The position numbers and the translations under genes are program-made. A stretch of DNA of 64,000 nt. It comes from Hofstenia miamia. Taxonomy: Eukaryota; Xenacoelomorpha; Acoela. The DNA lies in NCBI GenBank assembly GCA_004352715.1, contig SCFE01000022.1:2443196-2507195 (forward strand), in the 5' to 3' direction. The number at the start of each line of letters is the position of its first letter. Within the stretch, counting starts at the first letter, position 1. A model generated the notes under the pieces. The model searched no databases and was not told the origin of the DNA. It saw only the letters and a program-made list of their open reading frames with translations. Below, piece after piece: positions 10,991-22,297 of this stretch.

Positions 10991-12126
10991 TTAATTTTAG
11001 TCATTAAAAATAATATATATAATAATAACAAATATATGTTTGTGATAAATAAATAATTAAATGCTTTATGAATGAAATCAAATTTCAAAATTAAGTTAAT
11101 AAACTTGGTTTTCATAGTATTTGGATATGATATTCATGTGTTTCTAGAAGAAGCACTTAGGCAAATTAGAGTTCAGCACTTCAGAATTTATAAGTGACAA
11201 CTTGTAAAATACTAATGTAAAATATATTGTGGAGATATCAATTTTTATTTTGCCTTCCAAGTATTTCTTTACAAGTTTAACATTACCCAAAATCTTTTTT
11301 AAGGATTGCAAAATTTTACCCTTTGCATTATCAAAACAGGTTTTTATGAGTATTTGCTCCTTCAGCAGCAAAAATTGCTCAAAAACATATTGGAACATAG
11401 TCTAAAAGTGGGTATAATTGTACTATTGTTCTTAATTTCATTACATATGTCATATCATGTTTTGTAATTTATGTAATTTACCTGAAAAATACCATTTGTG
11501 AAATTACTTGGAATAACAATCCAGAATAATTTTAAATTTGAACATTTTTGAAATTCACTAAACAATTCAATTGTTTATTAACTTAATTTTGAAATTATCT
11601 GCAGTTAACCAAAAAGAATTTGACACAGTTTTCAACACACTAATATCAAAATTTTTATATGGAATTTCATTTTATGCTTTAGAGTGCCAAAGCCTCCAAA
11701 AATCCAACTGTGAAAATGCTTCAAATTAAAAATGACATCAACTAAATATTGTATTGCTGAGTTAATTCTAGCTGAAGACAAAATATCATTAATTGAATAT
11801 TGCAGCGACCTCACCATGCTTAAGCCAAACAGTTATAATCTTAGTCTAGGCATAAATTGCGGAATCACTATAATTTCAGACTACTCGTGCCCAACATTCA
11901 TTTCTGAACAGAGTTATATGTCAAAATCATAAATATCTAAATAAAATTGAAATTAATAATAATAATAAATAACAATCAAGTTAACTAATAATGAACATCT
12001 TGTGTAATGATTATTTGTATTTTATTGTTTTATTTATATTTATTCTTATTTCTTTGTATGAAGTTATAATTTTTTTATTGCTTTGCTTGTAATCAGCGAT
12101 TCCTTAATTATATTTTGCTGTACTTT

Positions 12127-12170
<44 letters not shown>

Positions 12171-12540
12171 GTAGAATTGCGCTGCTATTTCATGATATCA
12201 GAAAATGCTTCAGTGGGTAAACCCACTAAATCTTGAAAAGGAATACGAGAAAAGTGTTGAAAATCGATAAAATTTAATAAGCGAAAATTGAAATTCCGCA
12301 TATCCATCATTAACAATTAATGAAAAATCCATAGATTGATTTTCAAATGTATTGATTTAATCAAACAAAGAAACAGAAGTAGAAAAAATTTCTTCTCTTT
12401 CTCTAAATATTTTGCTTTTTTAAGACTAAGAGTGAATCCTTTAAAAATTCAATTCTGCATTGTTAAGTCAAATTCTGCGTCTACTGATACCTCAATAAAA
12501 ACCTAATTCTAAAGGCAAGTTGAATCCTTTAAATAACTTT
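10991..12540. other. intergenic with (ACT)n microsatellite
   Basis: No supported gene. A pure ACT run occupies 12,128-12,170 (about 14 units). Two short frames near 11.6-11.9 kb, one on each strand, match no motif I know. Confidence 0.6.
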
Positions 12541-13400
12541 GAATTATTTTCGATTCACATGTAAATTTTGGAAGCAACTAAGTCATATTATTAGAAAAAT
12601 GGCCATGTCGATAAAAGCAATGAACTTAATCTCTCAAAAACTTCCAACTAAAGCAAAATTCAATTAATTCATGCTCTAGTATTAAGTTATTTCCACTATG
12701 ACAATATAATCTACTACACAGATATACACAAAAAATTCCTGAGAAAATTTCAGTTACAACTAAATTGGGCTATCAATTTAACAGTTAATAACCATAGCTT
12801 TAATAAGAATAATGAATACAAAAACTCTCAAAATAATTAATCATCCTCTAACATATAAAAAATAGACTTTTTTCCACAAAAATAATCATCCTCTAACATA
12901 TGAAAAAATAGACTTTTTCCACAAAAATAATTAATCATCCTCTAACATATAAAAAATAGACTTTTTTCCACAAAAATAATCATCCTCTAACATATGAAAA
13001 AATAGACTTTTTTCAACAAAAATAATTAATCATCCTCTAACATATAAAAAAGACTTTTTTCCACAAAAATAATTAATCATCCTCTAACATATGAAAAAAT
13101 AGACTTTTTTCAACAAAAATAATTAATAAGCAAAGCAAAAGAACGCATTAAATTGAACCAATTAGGTATAAGAAGTGAATAATGAAAAACTCATTTCTAA
13201 ACACACCTACGAATATATGGAATGAATTTCCAAGATATATCAAACAAAAAAATAGATTAAAAAGCTTTTAGGTTGATATTAAAAAATACATTTACCTTTA
13301 GCATTAAAAGACTGAAATTTCGTGGTTATAAATTTTACAATCATTATTACTGTATTAATAGAAACTAACATCGCCATAACCCAAGTTAATTATTATTATT
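12541..13400 (+). pseudogene. LINE relic (thumb and C-terminus), same family as 3.9-5.3 kb
   Basis: Fragments align by eye with the LINE at 3.9-5.3 kb. ALVLSYFHYDNIIYY and FQLQLNWAINL correspond to SLVISHFNYSSILF and LETQYKWAINV there. NIWNEFPRYIKQKN corresponds to its WNEFPRD region. RGYKFYNHYYCINRN corresponds to its GYKFYN tail. Many stops and shifts intervene, and a minisatellite has expanded in the middle, so this copy is older than the 3.9 kb one. Confidence 0.72.
12832..13119 (+). repeat. minisatellite of six units (45-50 bp) inside a LINE relic
   Basis: The unit begins AATAATTAATCATCCTCTAA and ends GACTTTTTTCCACAAA. Mostly, units with CATATAAAAAA alternate with units having CATATGAAAAAA and/or lacking TAAT, which suggests that a roughly 94-bp dimer was copied three times. 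The array splits the LINE relic between its WAINL and WNEFP segments. It is not a CRISPR array: there are no unique spacers. Confidence 0.9.
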
Positions 13401-13440
13401 ATTTGTGAATATCTCTTGTTTTTGCTTTATTTTATTTTGT

Positions 13441-15480
13441 TTGCGTTTCTGTTTTTGATGCTCTCAGAATTGTTGTCAGTAGTCGTCAATGTTCAAAGTA
13501 TTTCTGAATATAATAGTCAAAGTGATTTTATACTATAATTAAAACAATCCAAACAGAAATAGATGGAAAATGATCTGGAAAAGCTATTTATTTATGTGAT
13601 AGCAGCGCACTTTGATTTGAAGCTTAATTATTTCTTCCCAAATAGCCATATTTATTGCACAAGTTTAGTATCCTTCATCCAGTAGCTATTTTTCTAATAC
13701 TTCACTTAGATTACTATGAATATATATGTATATATTTCTAAAAATGTTTTAAAAGATTAGTAATTTTATAAAAAAATCACAATTTTTAAGAAACATTTTC
13801 AGTTAAAAATTCTAGTTATAAATTTTCTGGAACATTCTTTTTACTGCCTATCTAGCGAAATAATATGCTGTGGGAATTACATGAATGTAGTTTGCAATTT
13901 GTAGTTTTTTTAATTGCATTCAAACTGATAGCATGGCCAAGAAAAACAACCTTCATTTCAAATTTTATTACGGGATATATTTTGAATGAAAAAATAATAT
14001 TAAAACATTTAAACCGTTCAGGCAACTTCTCATCATTCCTGAAACATACATTTAACTCCAGGGTTAATGAGCAGCCAAACAGAGTATGAAGGACTTAAGT
14101 TTAATTTTACAAATAACTCCATATCTTAATAATTGGCAGCAATAATCTATGTAAATAATTTAAATTTAGTTAATCAAATTTAAATGCTTTCAATGATTTT
14201 GACATGATTTTGCTAGGAATTCTTTAAAAATGTTTATTTGATCATTTACTCCACAATATTTTAAATGTCTTGAAATCGTTGGGTTGTTCTTCATTTGTTC
14301 TTCCACTTACAATTTCGGATATATTTCTCATTGCACTTACATAGAGTATTATAAATTACATATATATTGAATTTATCGGACATGTTATTTGGTGATTTTA
14401 GGCCAAGCTTTGCATTAAGTTTATTTTCATATAAATGAATCTTACTTTTTGCAGCATTCTCTGGGTTAGTGTGGAGGTATTCCCAAAGTTATTTTTTTAA
14501 AGGCGGCAAGAACCTCGACAATTTCATCGCAGCACTTCATAAAGAATTTCGTCTTCCCCATTCTTGACAGCAAATTCAATTGTTTCATTGTCAATGTTTG
14601 TTTTCTTAGTTTATTACACGATTCTTTTTCATTTATTTTTCAAAGGGTTAGCCTTTTCAGCAGCTAATCTGTCCAGAAGATATTAAGCAATTCTTGTAAT
14701 GAAAACTCATCATCATTGCCCACCAATGAATGCAACATGTCTGCTGGTTATAATGCTTAGCCTTGTTTAAATTGGTCTGCCATAGGTGGAACTTGTCAAG
14801 TTTGGAAAAGGACTCCAGTGGATATATCTGCACAAATTTGTCATTTAAGCAAATCATACATTGAAATAAAATACAATATTTTTGAGTTAATTTGTATAAA
14901 ATTTTTATCTATTGAAAATAACTCAAAAAAACTGTTTAATATCACTTACAATCTAGATAAAAAAATTCGATATTGACCATCTAAATTTTCAGACAAATAA
15001 AATTTCCAGAAATATATTACTCCTATTCAATAAATATATTTGGAGACTTAAATATATCTTATTTTAATACTCTAGAAAAATAGATAATTTTGTACTACAT
15101 TTGATTTTCTTAGTAAAAAAACTGACACGTCATAACCATTTAAGAGTTATTTTTTTAAATCTTAATATACGTCTAAAAACTACTAAAGTTAATAATTGTA
15201 GAGTGATTCATGCAAAAAATTATCTTATCTACTCTGACGAAATAATAGAAAATTTTTGGAAAACCTATGCCTCGGTTACTAATGCACCCAAAACTCTGGA
15301 TCTTGTGTGATTAATTATATTTCAAGGGAATAATTAAATCTCTAAAAGTAACATGTTTTTTATCAAAAAATTTCTAAACAATCAAATATGCGCGTATTTT
15401 TATATGAAAACATTCTCTTGAAAGAACTATTTGCTTTTCATAGTGACACACACACACATTTATTCTATATATATTTTATT
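13441..15480. other. intergenic; possible unrecognised coding relic on the minus strand
   Basis: On the minus strand between 14,280 and 14,860 short open pieces (for example SLVGNDDEFSLQELLNIFW) hint at a decayed protein-coding sequence. I cannot assign a family. The rest is AT-rich with no motif. Confidence 0.3.
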
Positions 15481-15570
15481 ATTACTTTGTAAATACATGT
15501 ATTTGTAGTTTGTAGCTTTTTTTACTGTCATTTATTTACTGCAATAAATTTGCTTTGACTCTTATAGCAC
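15481..15570 (+). mobile_element. LINE 3' end (tail shared with 25.5 kb relic)
   Basis: GCAATAAATTTGCTTTGACT at 15,541 and the four following bases also occur, reverse-complemented, at 25,550-25,573, where they lie just past a recognisable LINE ORF2 C-terminus. An AATAAA lies inside the shared block. I infer that this is the 3' UTR end of a plus-strand LINE relic. The frame upstream (15,101-15,310) shows no RT motif. Confidence 0.5.
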
Positions 15571-16055
15571 TCAAGATGCAATATTGTCAATATTACAACA
15601 AATAAATGTAATTGAGTTGCTATTTTTTATTTGAGCAAAGCCCTTAATTGCAAATGTAAAAGAGTTTTTCGTTTTTTTAGTATTTCAAATATTTGGCAAA
15701 TATGGCAAATTTATTGCATTTTTTATTTATATATATATATACAATATATATACAATAATCACTCCAAGTTTTGTCAAATTTTAAATTCCGAACTTACAAA
15801 CTTAAGAAGTTCGTGAAAATTTGCACAATTATATTAATCACCAAAAAATATAACAGGTCAGTCGCGGCAAAACAGGACTACTTTGCTTTGGCAAAAGATA
15901 TGAAAATAAGAAAATAGTGTTAATGTTTTTTAATAATTATAATGAAAATTAAAACAGTGATTGGGAAAACCTCCATGAATTTAAAAAAATATAAAATCAT
16001 AACATTTGGTCAGTACTTAATACTTAAACAAAAAATACTAAGAATGAACTGCAAA
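15571..16055. other. intergenic, no gene recognised
   Basis: AT-rich sequence with a TA run near 15,730-15,755. Bases 16,048-16,055 (ACTGCAAA) are the left target-site duplication of the hAT element. Confidence 0.6.
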
Positions 16056-16311
16056 TAAGGCTGTGCAAGTACTAGAATTTTAAGACCGAGTCGAGTACGA
16101 GTAATTTTGTGCCAAAATTCCCGAGTATCGAGTAATTTCGAGTACGAGTAATTGAGAATACCCCTGTTTTATAACATGTAAAAAACAAACCAAAAATTTT
16201 TTTAATGTTTGCCGCGGACACCAGAACCTCTACCCTGTTGTCCCGGTTACTACTCTACTATATAAAAAATGTGAAATCAAAAAATTATTTTTTATAAACA
16301 CTACGTAAAAA

Positions 16312-17055
16312 AATCATTTCTCTAAGAGTTTCTGGATGCATTGATTCACGCCGAGATGTGACCATGTTTCCAGCGTCCGACCAATGTCTTTCGCTGGGAA
16401 CAGCTGTTCCAGGGATTCCCAAAAGTCCTTGCGCCTAACTATCGTGAGACCTTGATGTCCAAATGTCGGATGTCAAAGACAAAGACGGGTAATTATGGGA
16501 TTTGGTGACATTAAAAAGCTTACTGCGCTCTTCTTGAAATAACTTGGGAATAATAATTCTTGAAAATGTCGTCCGGGATGGCATGTTGTAACGAGGATCC
16601 AGGTCGTGAATAAGGTTTCGAAACCCTTCATCATCCACCATAACCAAAGGACGCATATCGGTGCACAGCATCTTGGCCACGATCTTGTTGCGTTTGGTGT
16701 GCCCCGCACTCTTAGAATCGTACATTTCTCCGCCGGATCCGACAAATATGTCCATTCGTTGTTGTTTAGCTGAAACATTTAATTATTTGTACATTCGTAT
16801 ACACTTCCAACGTTTTCATGTTATTAAAATTTAAGATTTAATTAAAGATTTAATTAAAGATTAAATTAAAATTAAATTAAAAAATTTACATACCATCTTT
16901 CGATTTTTTATTTGCCTCAACTTCTTCTTTTCTCAATTGTATAATTTTATATTCGTCTGGGTGTTTTCCCTTTAAATGATCGGTTGCAGTTTTTGTTTGT
17001 CCGTCTTGACACGATAATTCTAATCCACATTGGTTGCATTTACACTTGTTTTTGT
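16312..17055 (-). pseudogene. hAT transposase, internally deleted (BED finger, core start, dimerisation end)
   Basis: Three parts are visible in minus-strand order. Exon 1 (about 17,055-16,894) encodes a BED zinc finger with CNQCGLEL and DHLKGKHPDEY. An intron with GTATGT donor and TTTCAG acceptor (16,893-16,770, 124 nt) keeps the frame across a split Ala codon. Exon 2 runs to 16,435 with MRPLVMVDDEGFRNLIHDLD, MPSRTTFS and SLTSDIWTSRS, the conserved start of the hAT RNase H-like region. The catalytic core is then missing. After a frame change, SERHWSDAGNMVTSRRESMH (about 16,390-16,330) is the C-terminal hAT dimerisation motif. The copy cannot transpose itself but could be moved in trans. Confidence 0.88.
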
Positions 17056-17078
17056 TTATTTCATTCTTTGTAAAATAG

Positions 17079-17194
17079 TTTTATTGGCTGGCGAGAAATT
17101 TGCCATCTCANGTAGCAGTGGATTGAACACACGCACACGTTTATTAAAATGCATGCTCAAATTTTATTGGCTGGCGAGAAATTTGCCATCTCAT
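17079..17194 (+). repeat. single-N contig join inside the hAT element
   Basis: A block of about 30 bases, ending in GGCTGGCGAGAAATTTGCCA and TCTCA, occurs just before the N at 17,111 and again about 50 bases after it. This suggests an imperfectly merged contig overlap rather than a biological repeat, so the hAT length may be overstated by about 85 bases. Confidence 0.7.
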
Positions 17195-19981
17195 TATGTC
17201 ATTATGTAACACATTCTTTAATCGACAGCTACATTATAATAAGCGACTTATAATTACTCGATTACTCGAATAAATCAACAAAAATCTCGAGTCGAGTATG
17301 AGTAATTGGCTAAAACCCGAGTATCGACTACAATTCGAGTACTCTCACAGCCTTAACTGCAAATAACGACTAGCCTAGAGTAAATGAAAATATCAACTTT
17401 TTTTAATGAAGACTGATTTTTACATGAAGTTTTTTCATATCAAATGTTCAAATATTAAGGCGCTCTAAAGACAATAGCAGGTACAAATGATCTATTTCTT
17501 TCTTTTTAAATACGCCCCCAAATTCCAAATCAGAGATCGTCGTACCCGAGATTCAAATCAGGCGCTTTTTAAATTCATTAGTAAAAGAGAAGACAATTCT
17601 GTATACTGCAGAGTTTTTAAATTTTAGATATCATTATTACTTCGTGCATTCATGAGCGCTTATTTTTTTAATAAACTACCTCAAATTTGAAGAAATTCCT
17701 ATATGTAAATTAAGATTAATTACCAAAGAGCGCCTAACTAATTTTTAATTCGCAAAACATAAACCTATTTAGTTAAAGCAATTTTACATGTTGGTTTTGA
17801 ACGAATTGTTAACATCTATATTAAGTAATATCATTATTTGGGGAAATGAATGCAATTGTAAAATAATTATTTGGACAAATGTAGTGTAAATGTGTTCAAG
17901 CTACATGTGGATAAATTCGAGTTATTCAATCGTCTGGATGAAAATCAAGAGATAAACACAAATGAGCATCACACAAAAATCTTAAGAATAACTTGGAAAG
18001 AAGCTGCGATTATAGGATCACGGGGAGGGGCTCTTCAGACCACCTTATTAAGAGGATGGTAAAACTACCCACCCCAATCATCTTCCTAACTAATGGTCCA
18101 AGCAACACAATTTTCATTTGTAACTAGACCATAATGTGATATTTTCATTTCTGGTAAAAATTTCATACTGTGATGACATAACCTATTTTTAATGATGTCA
18201 GCAAAAATATCGACTTTTATCTGACAATGTGAGGGAAGTTACATAATTTATGTAATTTTATCATCCATCGAGGAATACGAATACGTATTCCACCCAGGGG
18301 TGTCTCTATGGGTTTATGTACATACATAGACCGAAATTTCTTGAAACCATCAAAATTGAAGCACTTCCAAGAAAATGACAGCCATTTCCAGTAGCAAGAT
18401 CTTAACATTTCCGTAAGGTAACTCGGACAAAACTTTCTTATTTACGGAAGTACATATCGTCACCCCCTAAAATTTGACAGCAGTTCTACCATCCCCTAGG
18501 GTTAATTAAAATATAGTTGTTAATTCATACGAAGCAATTGCTTAGTCTACTTTAGTTTTACCAGTAATTAATCTCTCTCACTACACAGATGTTCAATCAA
18601 AAAAATCAAACATTAATTTGCAGGAAAATCTCAACTTTGTGCACAAAATAGATAAATGTAGCGTGACAAAAAATCCGCCATGACATGATTTTATGTTACA
18701 TTAAAAAATCCTAGTTTAAGATATTAAGTTGAGAAAATTTTTACTTTCCAGTATAATTTTACAAGAACACCAATAAGCCCGCATACCTTTTTCATATTTT
18801 ATTAAAATTATTCATCCAATCTTGATGAAAATTCTGCACTATAAATTTTACATTTTTTTAACACACGGTTTAGAAATCGGCATTAATTGAGAGCAAAATA
18901 TTCTAAATATCAAATTTATTACTGTTACAGCACCCATGCTGCTTCTATAGTTATAAATGTCAATAGCACAATTTATTTGACTGAGTATTACAGTGCATTA
19001 TCATAAAGCAGCATTTGCTTTGTGAAGATTTAAATTTTTCTTGCAAACCTTGAAAATTAATTCTACAAATAGAAATAATCCATTATTTATAATCAATCCA
19101 AATCACATTTATATACAACTATTTTTCTAAGTATAACCATCTTACAAATGAGTACACTATTAAACATGTTACTGCAAAAAATTCTAATGAATTTTCAATT
19201 AGTATATTGTCAATACAGTGCCTTCTTCTACATGAAAAATATAAATTGCATTCAGCTTAAATGTTGATGTCAACATAGGTTATAACATTTAATTCAAAAA
19301 ACTTTTTACAAATGAAGCAATGAAATAGCATATTTCTGCTTCATTCTTTTACAAATAGGAACTAGTCTTAAGATTAACATGAACACAACATTAAATAATA
19401 AATTAAATATGTCTGAAAGTTGAATTAAAGAACATTTAATAATATAAAATTTAAGAGTATATTTTAGCTGTAGAATTAAAATTTAATCAAAAATGAATTA
19501 TTCCTAATGAAAACAAAATTGAGTATAATGCAATCAAGCATATATTAATTATCTCGATGTAGGGATGTAAAGTATTCGACATAATAAACCAGTTAGTCAA
19601 TCACTAAAGTATGTAGTGAATGCAGAACATTAAAAAGTACTTAAAATTAACTAAGATTAATTATACTTAGCCTAATTATTAGACAAGTTTGAGAACAATG
19701 TGATCTTTAAACTATAAATAACTGAGTATGATTTGATTACTCCAATACTACTTAGATAAGGAAGTTGGAAGAAAATTTCTATCTTAAAATAAATGTTTTA
19801 CTGATTAAATTAATATTATAACTATGCCAGAAAAGCTGGCATTGAACGTAAAATACATTCATTGTCAAATTATGGAAAATATATTTTTCATGTAAATAGA
19901 ACTATTCATGTAGATTGGGCATTACACTTAAAATGAAAGTGAAAACAAAAAACAAAGTCATTTCACCAAGTTACGTATAAT

Positions 19982-20170
19982 TTATATTAAGTACATCATG
20001 TGATTTTTTGTTCGTAAGATATTTGTGTTTATCATAGAGATTTAAATGCAGTCAATGGACAGAATAAGCATATATATATATNTTATATTAAGTACATCAT
20101 GTGATTTTTTGTTCGTAAGATATTTGTGTTTATCATAGAGATTTAAATGCAGTCAATGGACAGAATAAGC

Positions 20171-20182
<12 letters not shown>
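19982..20182 (+). repeat. 100-bp duplication around a single N, ending in a (TA)n run
   Basis: TTATATTAAGTACATCATGT and the roughly 80 bases after it are repeated identically on both sides of the N at 20,082. The left copy breaks off in a TA run and the right copy continues through a longer TA run to about 20,204. This is the signature of two contigs that stopped at the same microsatellite and were joined without merging. Confidence 0.88.
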
Positions 20183-20207
<25 letters not shown>

Positions 20208-20264
20208 AAATTCAAAATGTCATAAATGCTTATTCGCTTTGACATATGAAATACCAATATATAT

Positions 20265-20270
20265 TTTATT
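20265..20270 (-). terminator. candidate polyadenylation signal AATAAA for the GPCR
   Basis: On the minus strand AATAAA lies about 26 bases past the GPCR stop codon. The position fits a very short 3' UTR, but in DNA this AT-rich the hexamer also arises by chance. Confidence 0.4.
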
Positions 20271-20295
20271 TTTTAAAATCAAATATGGTATCAAT

Positions 20296-21231
20296 TCACT
20301 TAGAATTACAATATCGACTCAAAACATCTTTTTTAAAGTGTTTCTTAAAACTGGCGCTTTGAAGTGTGTAGATCAAAGGATTCAACGCCGACGAAGAATA
20401 GAGCAACTGGATGCCGATGAGCGCAGGGAGAGAATCGAATGGTAAATGTAGACCAAGGTCGTATGCAACGTCAAAAAAATGGATTACACTTAGAAACCAG
20501 TCGGGAGCAGTGCATATAGTGAACTCTATAACCAATAACAAACACATGGTCGTCATCTTACGATTGGCCTTGGACTGCGATTGGGATTTGGTAGATTGTC
20601 GTTTGACAGTAAACCAGATCAGCTTCCCATACAAAAAATACATTAAGACGAAAGGTGTCACAGTGATGGTTGGCCCGTACCAAGCCAACGACTTCCAGAA
20701 GAATTCGGATTGTTGATAAAATACAACTACGCATTTATGACCAACCTCGTCATATGCTGAATAAAATAAATATGGATAAAGTAGAGGGAAACCCGTTACG
20801 TATACAGACAACAGCGTGCACCTTTTCCACGCGGGCTTTTTTACGAGAACATTGTAGTTGATTGGGTAGAATACGCAAATATATCGGTCAATCGTAATTA
20901 ACATCACGTGACATACAGAATTATAAATCATTGCCCACATAATGTAGCCGGTGCTGATAACAACACAATAAAATTTTCCGAAATTTCCGGAAGGTATTGG
21001 TAAAAATTGTTCAATCGCGAAACGGTATAAATATAGAACAAGAGTGACGGTGTCACAAAATGCTAAACTTGAGAAAATGACGTTACTAAAGTTTTTTCTA
21101 AATTCCTTTGACAAGATAAACGTCATTATAATCAAAGAGTTTAAAATCAGACCTGCTACGACGGAAACTGCACCTTGTATCAGCTGCCATGTTGGAGTCT
21201 CGGCTCTTTCTGCAAATGTCGTGTTCGTCAT
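20296..21231 (-). CDS. rhodopsin-type (class A) G-protein-coupled receptor, intronless
   Basis: A 311-residue seven-helix receptor in a single exon, predicted in the plasma membrane and signalling through heterotrimeric G proteins. There is an N-glycosylation site at Asn3. TM1 spans about 17-41 with the conserved Asn31. TM2 spans about 48-71 with SLAFCD, where Asp60 is the conserved Asp. Cys89 at the top of TM3 can pair with Cys167 in loop 2. TM3 ends in DRY (115-117), TM5 carries Pro193, and TM7 has NPLIY (284-288) followed by an amphipathic helix 8. TM6 reads CTAP (240-243) instead of CWxP, so the toggle tryptophan is absent. TM3 has no Asp before DRY, which argues against an aminergic receptor. 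The retinal-Lys position in TM7 is Tyr278, so it is not an opsin. The ligand is unknown. The ATG follows closely spaced in-frame AT-rich DNA, and no frameshift is seen. Confidence 0.92.
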   Translation of the reverse strand: MTNTTFAERAETPTWQLIQGAVSVVAGLILNSLIIMTFILSKEFRKNFSNVIFSSLAFCDTVTLVLYLYRFAIEQFLPIPSGNFGKFYCVVISTGYIMWAMIYNSVCHVMLITIDRYICVFYPINYNVLVKKPAWKRCTLLSVYVTGFPLLYPYLFYSAYDEVGHKCVVVFYQQSEFFWKSLAWYGPTITVTPFVLMYFLYGKLIWFTVKRQSTKSQSQSKANRKMTTMCLLLVIEFTICTAPDWFLSVIHFFDVAYDLGLHLPFDSLPALIGIQLLYSSSALNPLIYTLQSASFKKHFKKDVLSRYCNSK

Positions 21232-22295
21232 TTACATTTAGCAAATGATTTACAATATAAGAACAGAGATTGTTATAAATATTGAATCAGCCAATCACAA
21301 TTTTTGCAGCATTCCTCCAATCACATTTTTCGAACACTTCGCATAAGCTGCTTTCTCTAAGTTCCTTTAAGGAAATTTGTTTGACATGTAGTATTTCATC
21401 AAAACTTCATAGAGCTTAGTGAGGGAAAACTAAACAACGTGTTCTTTACCATGTGTAATTGAGAAGGCCAAAATCAAAATTCCGGAATGTTCTCTAAAAT
21501 TTAATACTAATGTTTGTAAATGGTGAAGCTGCAACATAATTTGGTTGTGCACCTTATTTCCTTTACAATTTTTAACAGTATTAATGGCTTGTAAGAAGCA
21601 TTAAAGCTGAATCTTAGTGATAAAACTAGGAAGAAGCAGCAAAAACGTCTTTCAAAACTGTTGATGAATTAATAGCTTTGGGGTAGTAAAACTATCCAGA
21701 TTATTACTACTAATCTTAAGATTCTAAGATAATTGTAAATCTTGATTTTCAAATATTCTCTGTATTTTAGAAATTTAATTTTTTCCATATCTTTCCAATT
21801 TACAGACATAAGGATTTTGTTGTGGTATCATTAAGGATTAGATTCAGCTTGAAGTATAGCTTGTAGAGAACAAGGTTATATATGAAAAAATACCAAATGT
21901 CTGCTATATATTTATACTGGTCAAGCCCACAAATGATCTACAATCACAAGTAAGGCAAGCTGCAACTAGAGATAAAGCTTCAATAAACTAAACTCGATGT
22001 GCAATGGTGAAATATTAGGTTTTTCCTTTATGCTCTTAGCTCTTTTCAAAAATTAAGTACATGTATCTAACACTAAGGTTCATGCATATATCAGCTTTGC
22101 TGATAACATAAAACTGCAGTATTGCTGAATCTTCCTTCTTGACAAGAGGTTCTAAAAATATAATAATTGATAGTTACAATTGAATAAACAGTGAATGGTT
22201 TTTTATATATGTATGCTTGAAGTTTTCAAATCATATTGACTTGTCAATATTATTGCAAAGCAATTAAAAGTCAACTAAATTTTTGTTTATGTACA
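21232..22295. other. intergenic upstream of the GPCR, no gene recognised
   Basis: A TATAAATA word about 45 bases and two CCAAT words about 60-85 bases upstream of the GPCR start could belong to its promoter, but none is decisive. Nothing else is seen. Confidence 0.35.
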
Positions 22296-22297
22296 TA

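Larger units (their letters stand above)
16056..17355 (-). mobile_element. hAT-superfamily DNA transposon with 8-bp target duplication
   Basis: The ends are inverted: TAAGGCTGTGCAAGTACT at 16,056 against the reverse complement of AGTACTCTCACAGCCTTA at 17,355. Perfect 8-bp duplications ACTGCAAA flank both sides (16,048-16,055 and 17,356-17,363). Subterminal regions carry repeated GAGTACGAGTAATT and CGAGTAATT words in both orientations, as expected for transposase binding sites. The 5' TAAGG fits the hAT end consensus. The element is about 1.3 kb, too short for a full transposase, so it is an internally deleted copy. A lone N at 17,111 lies inside it. Confidence 0.93.
17364..20295. other. intergenic, no gene recognised
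   Basis: Short open frames around 17.9 and 18.3 kb lack motifs. Otherwise this is AT-rich DNA with no repeat I can define, apart from the contig overlap at 19,982-20,182 and the TA run next to it. Confidence 0.55.

Noticed and set aside
12832-13119. Regular repeats resembling a CRISPR array
   Set aside because: The units are contiguous with no variable spacers and the genome is animal; it is a minisatellite.
14280-14860. Minus-strand pieces that could be a transposase or structural gene relic
   Set aside because: No family motif could be recognised in any frame, so I did not call a gene.
16473-16778. Second minus-strand frame of 101 codons within the hAT element
   Set aside because: It overlaps the true transposase exon in another frame and carries no hAT motif.
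18020-18500. Possible MITE with ends around GAGGATGGTAAAACTAC and its rough inverse near 18,490
   Set aside because: Only about 15 bases pair, with mismatches, and there is no target duplication or sharp boundary.
20296-21231. Opsin or aminergic receptor identity for the GPCR
   Set aside because: The TM7 retinal-lysine position is Tyr278, and TM3 has no Asp upstream of DRY.
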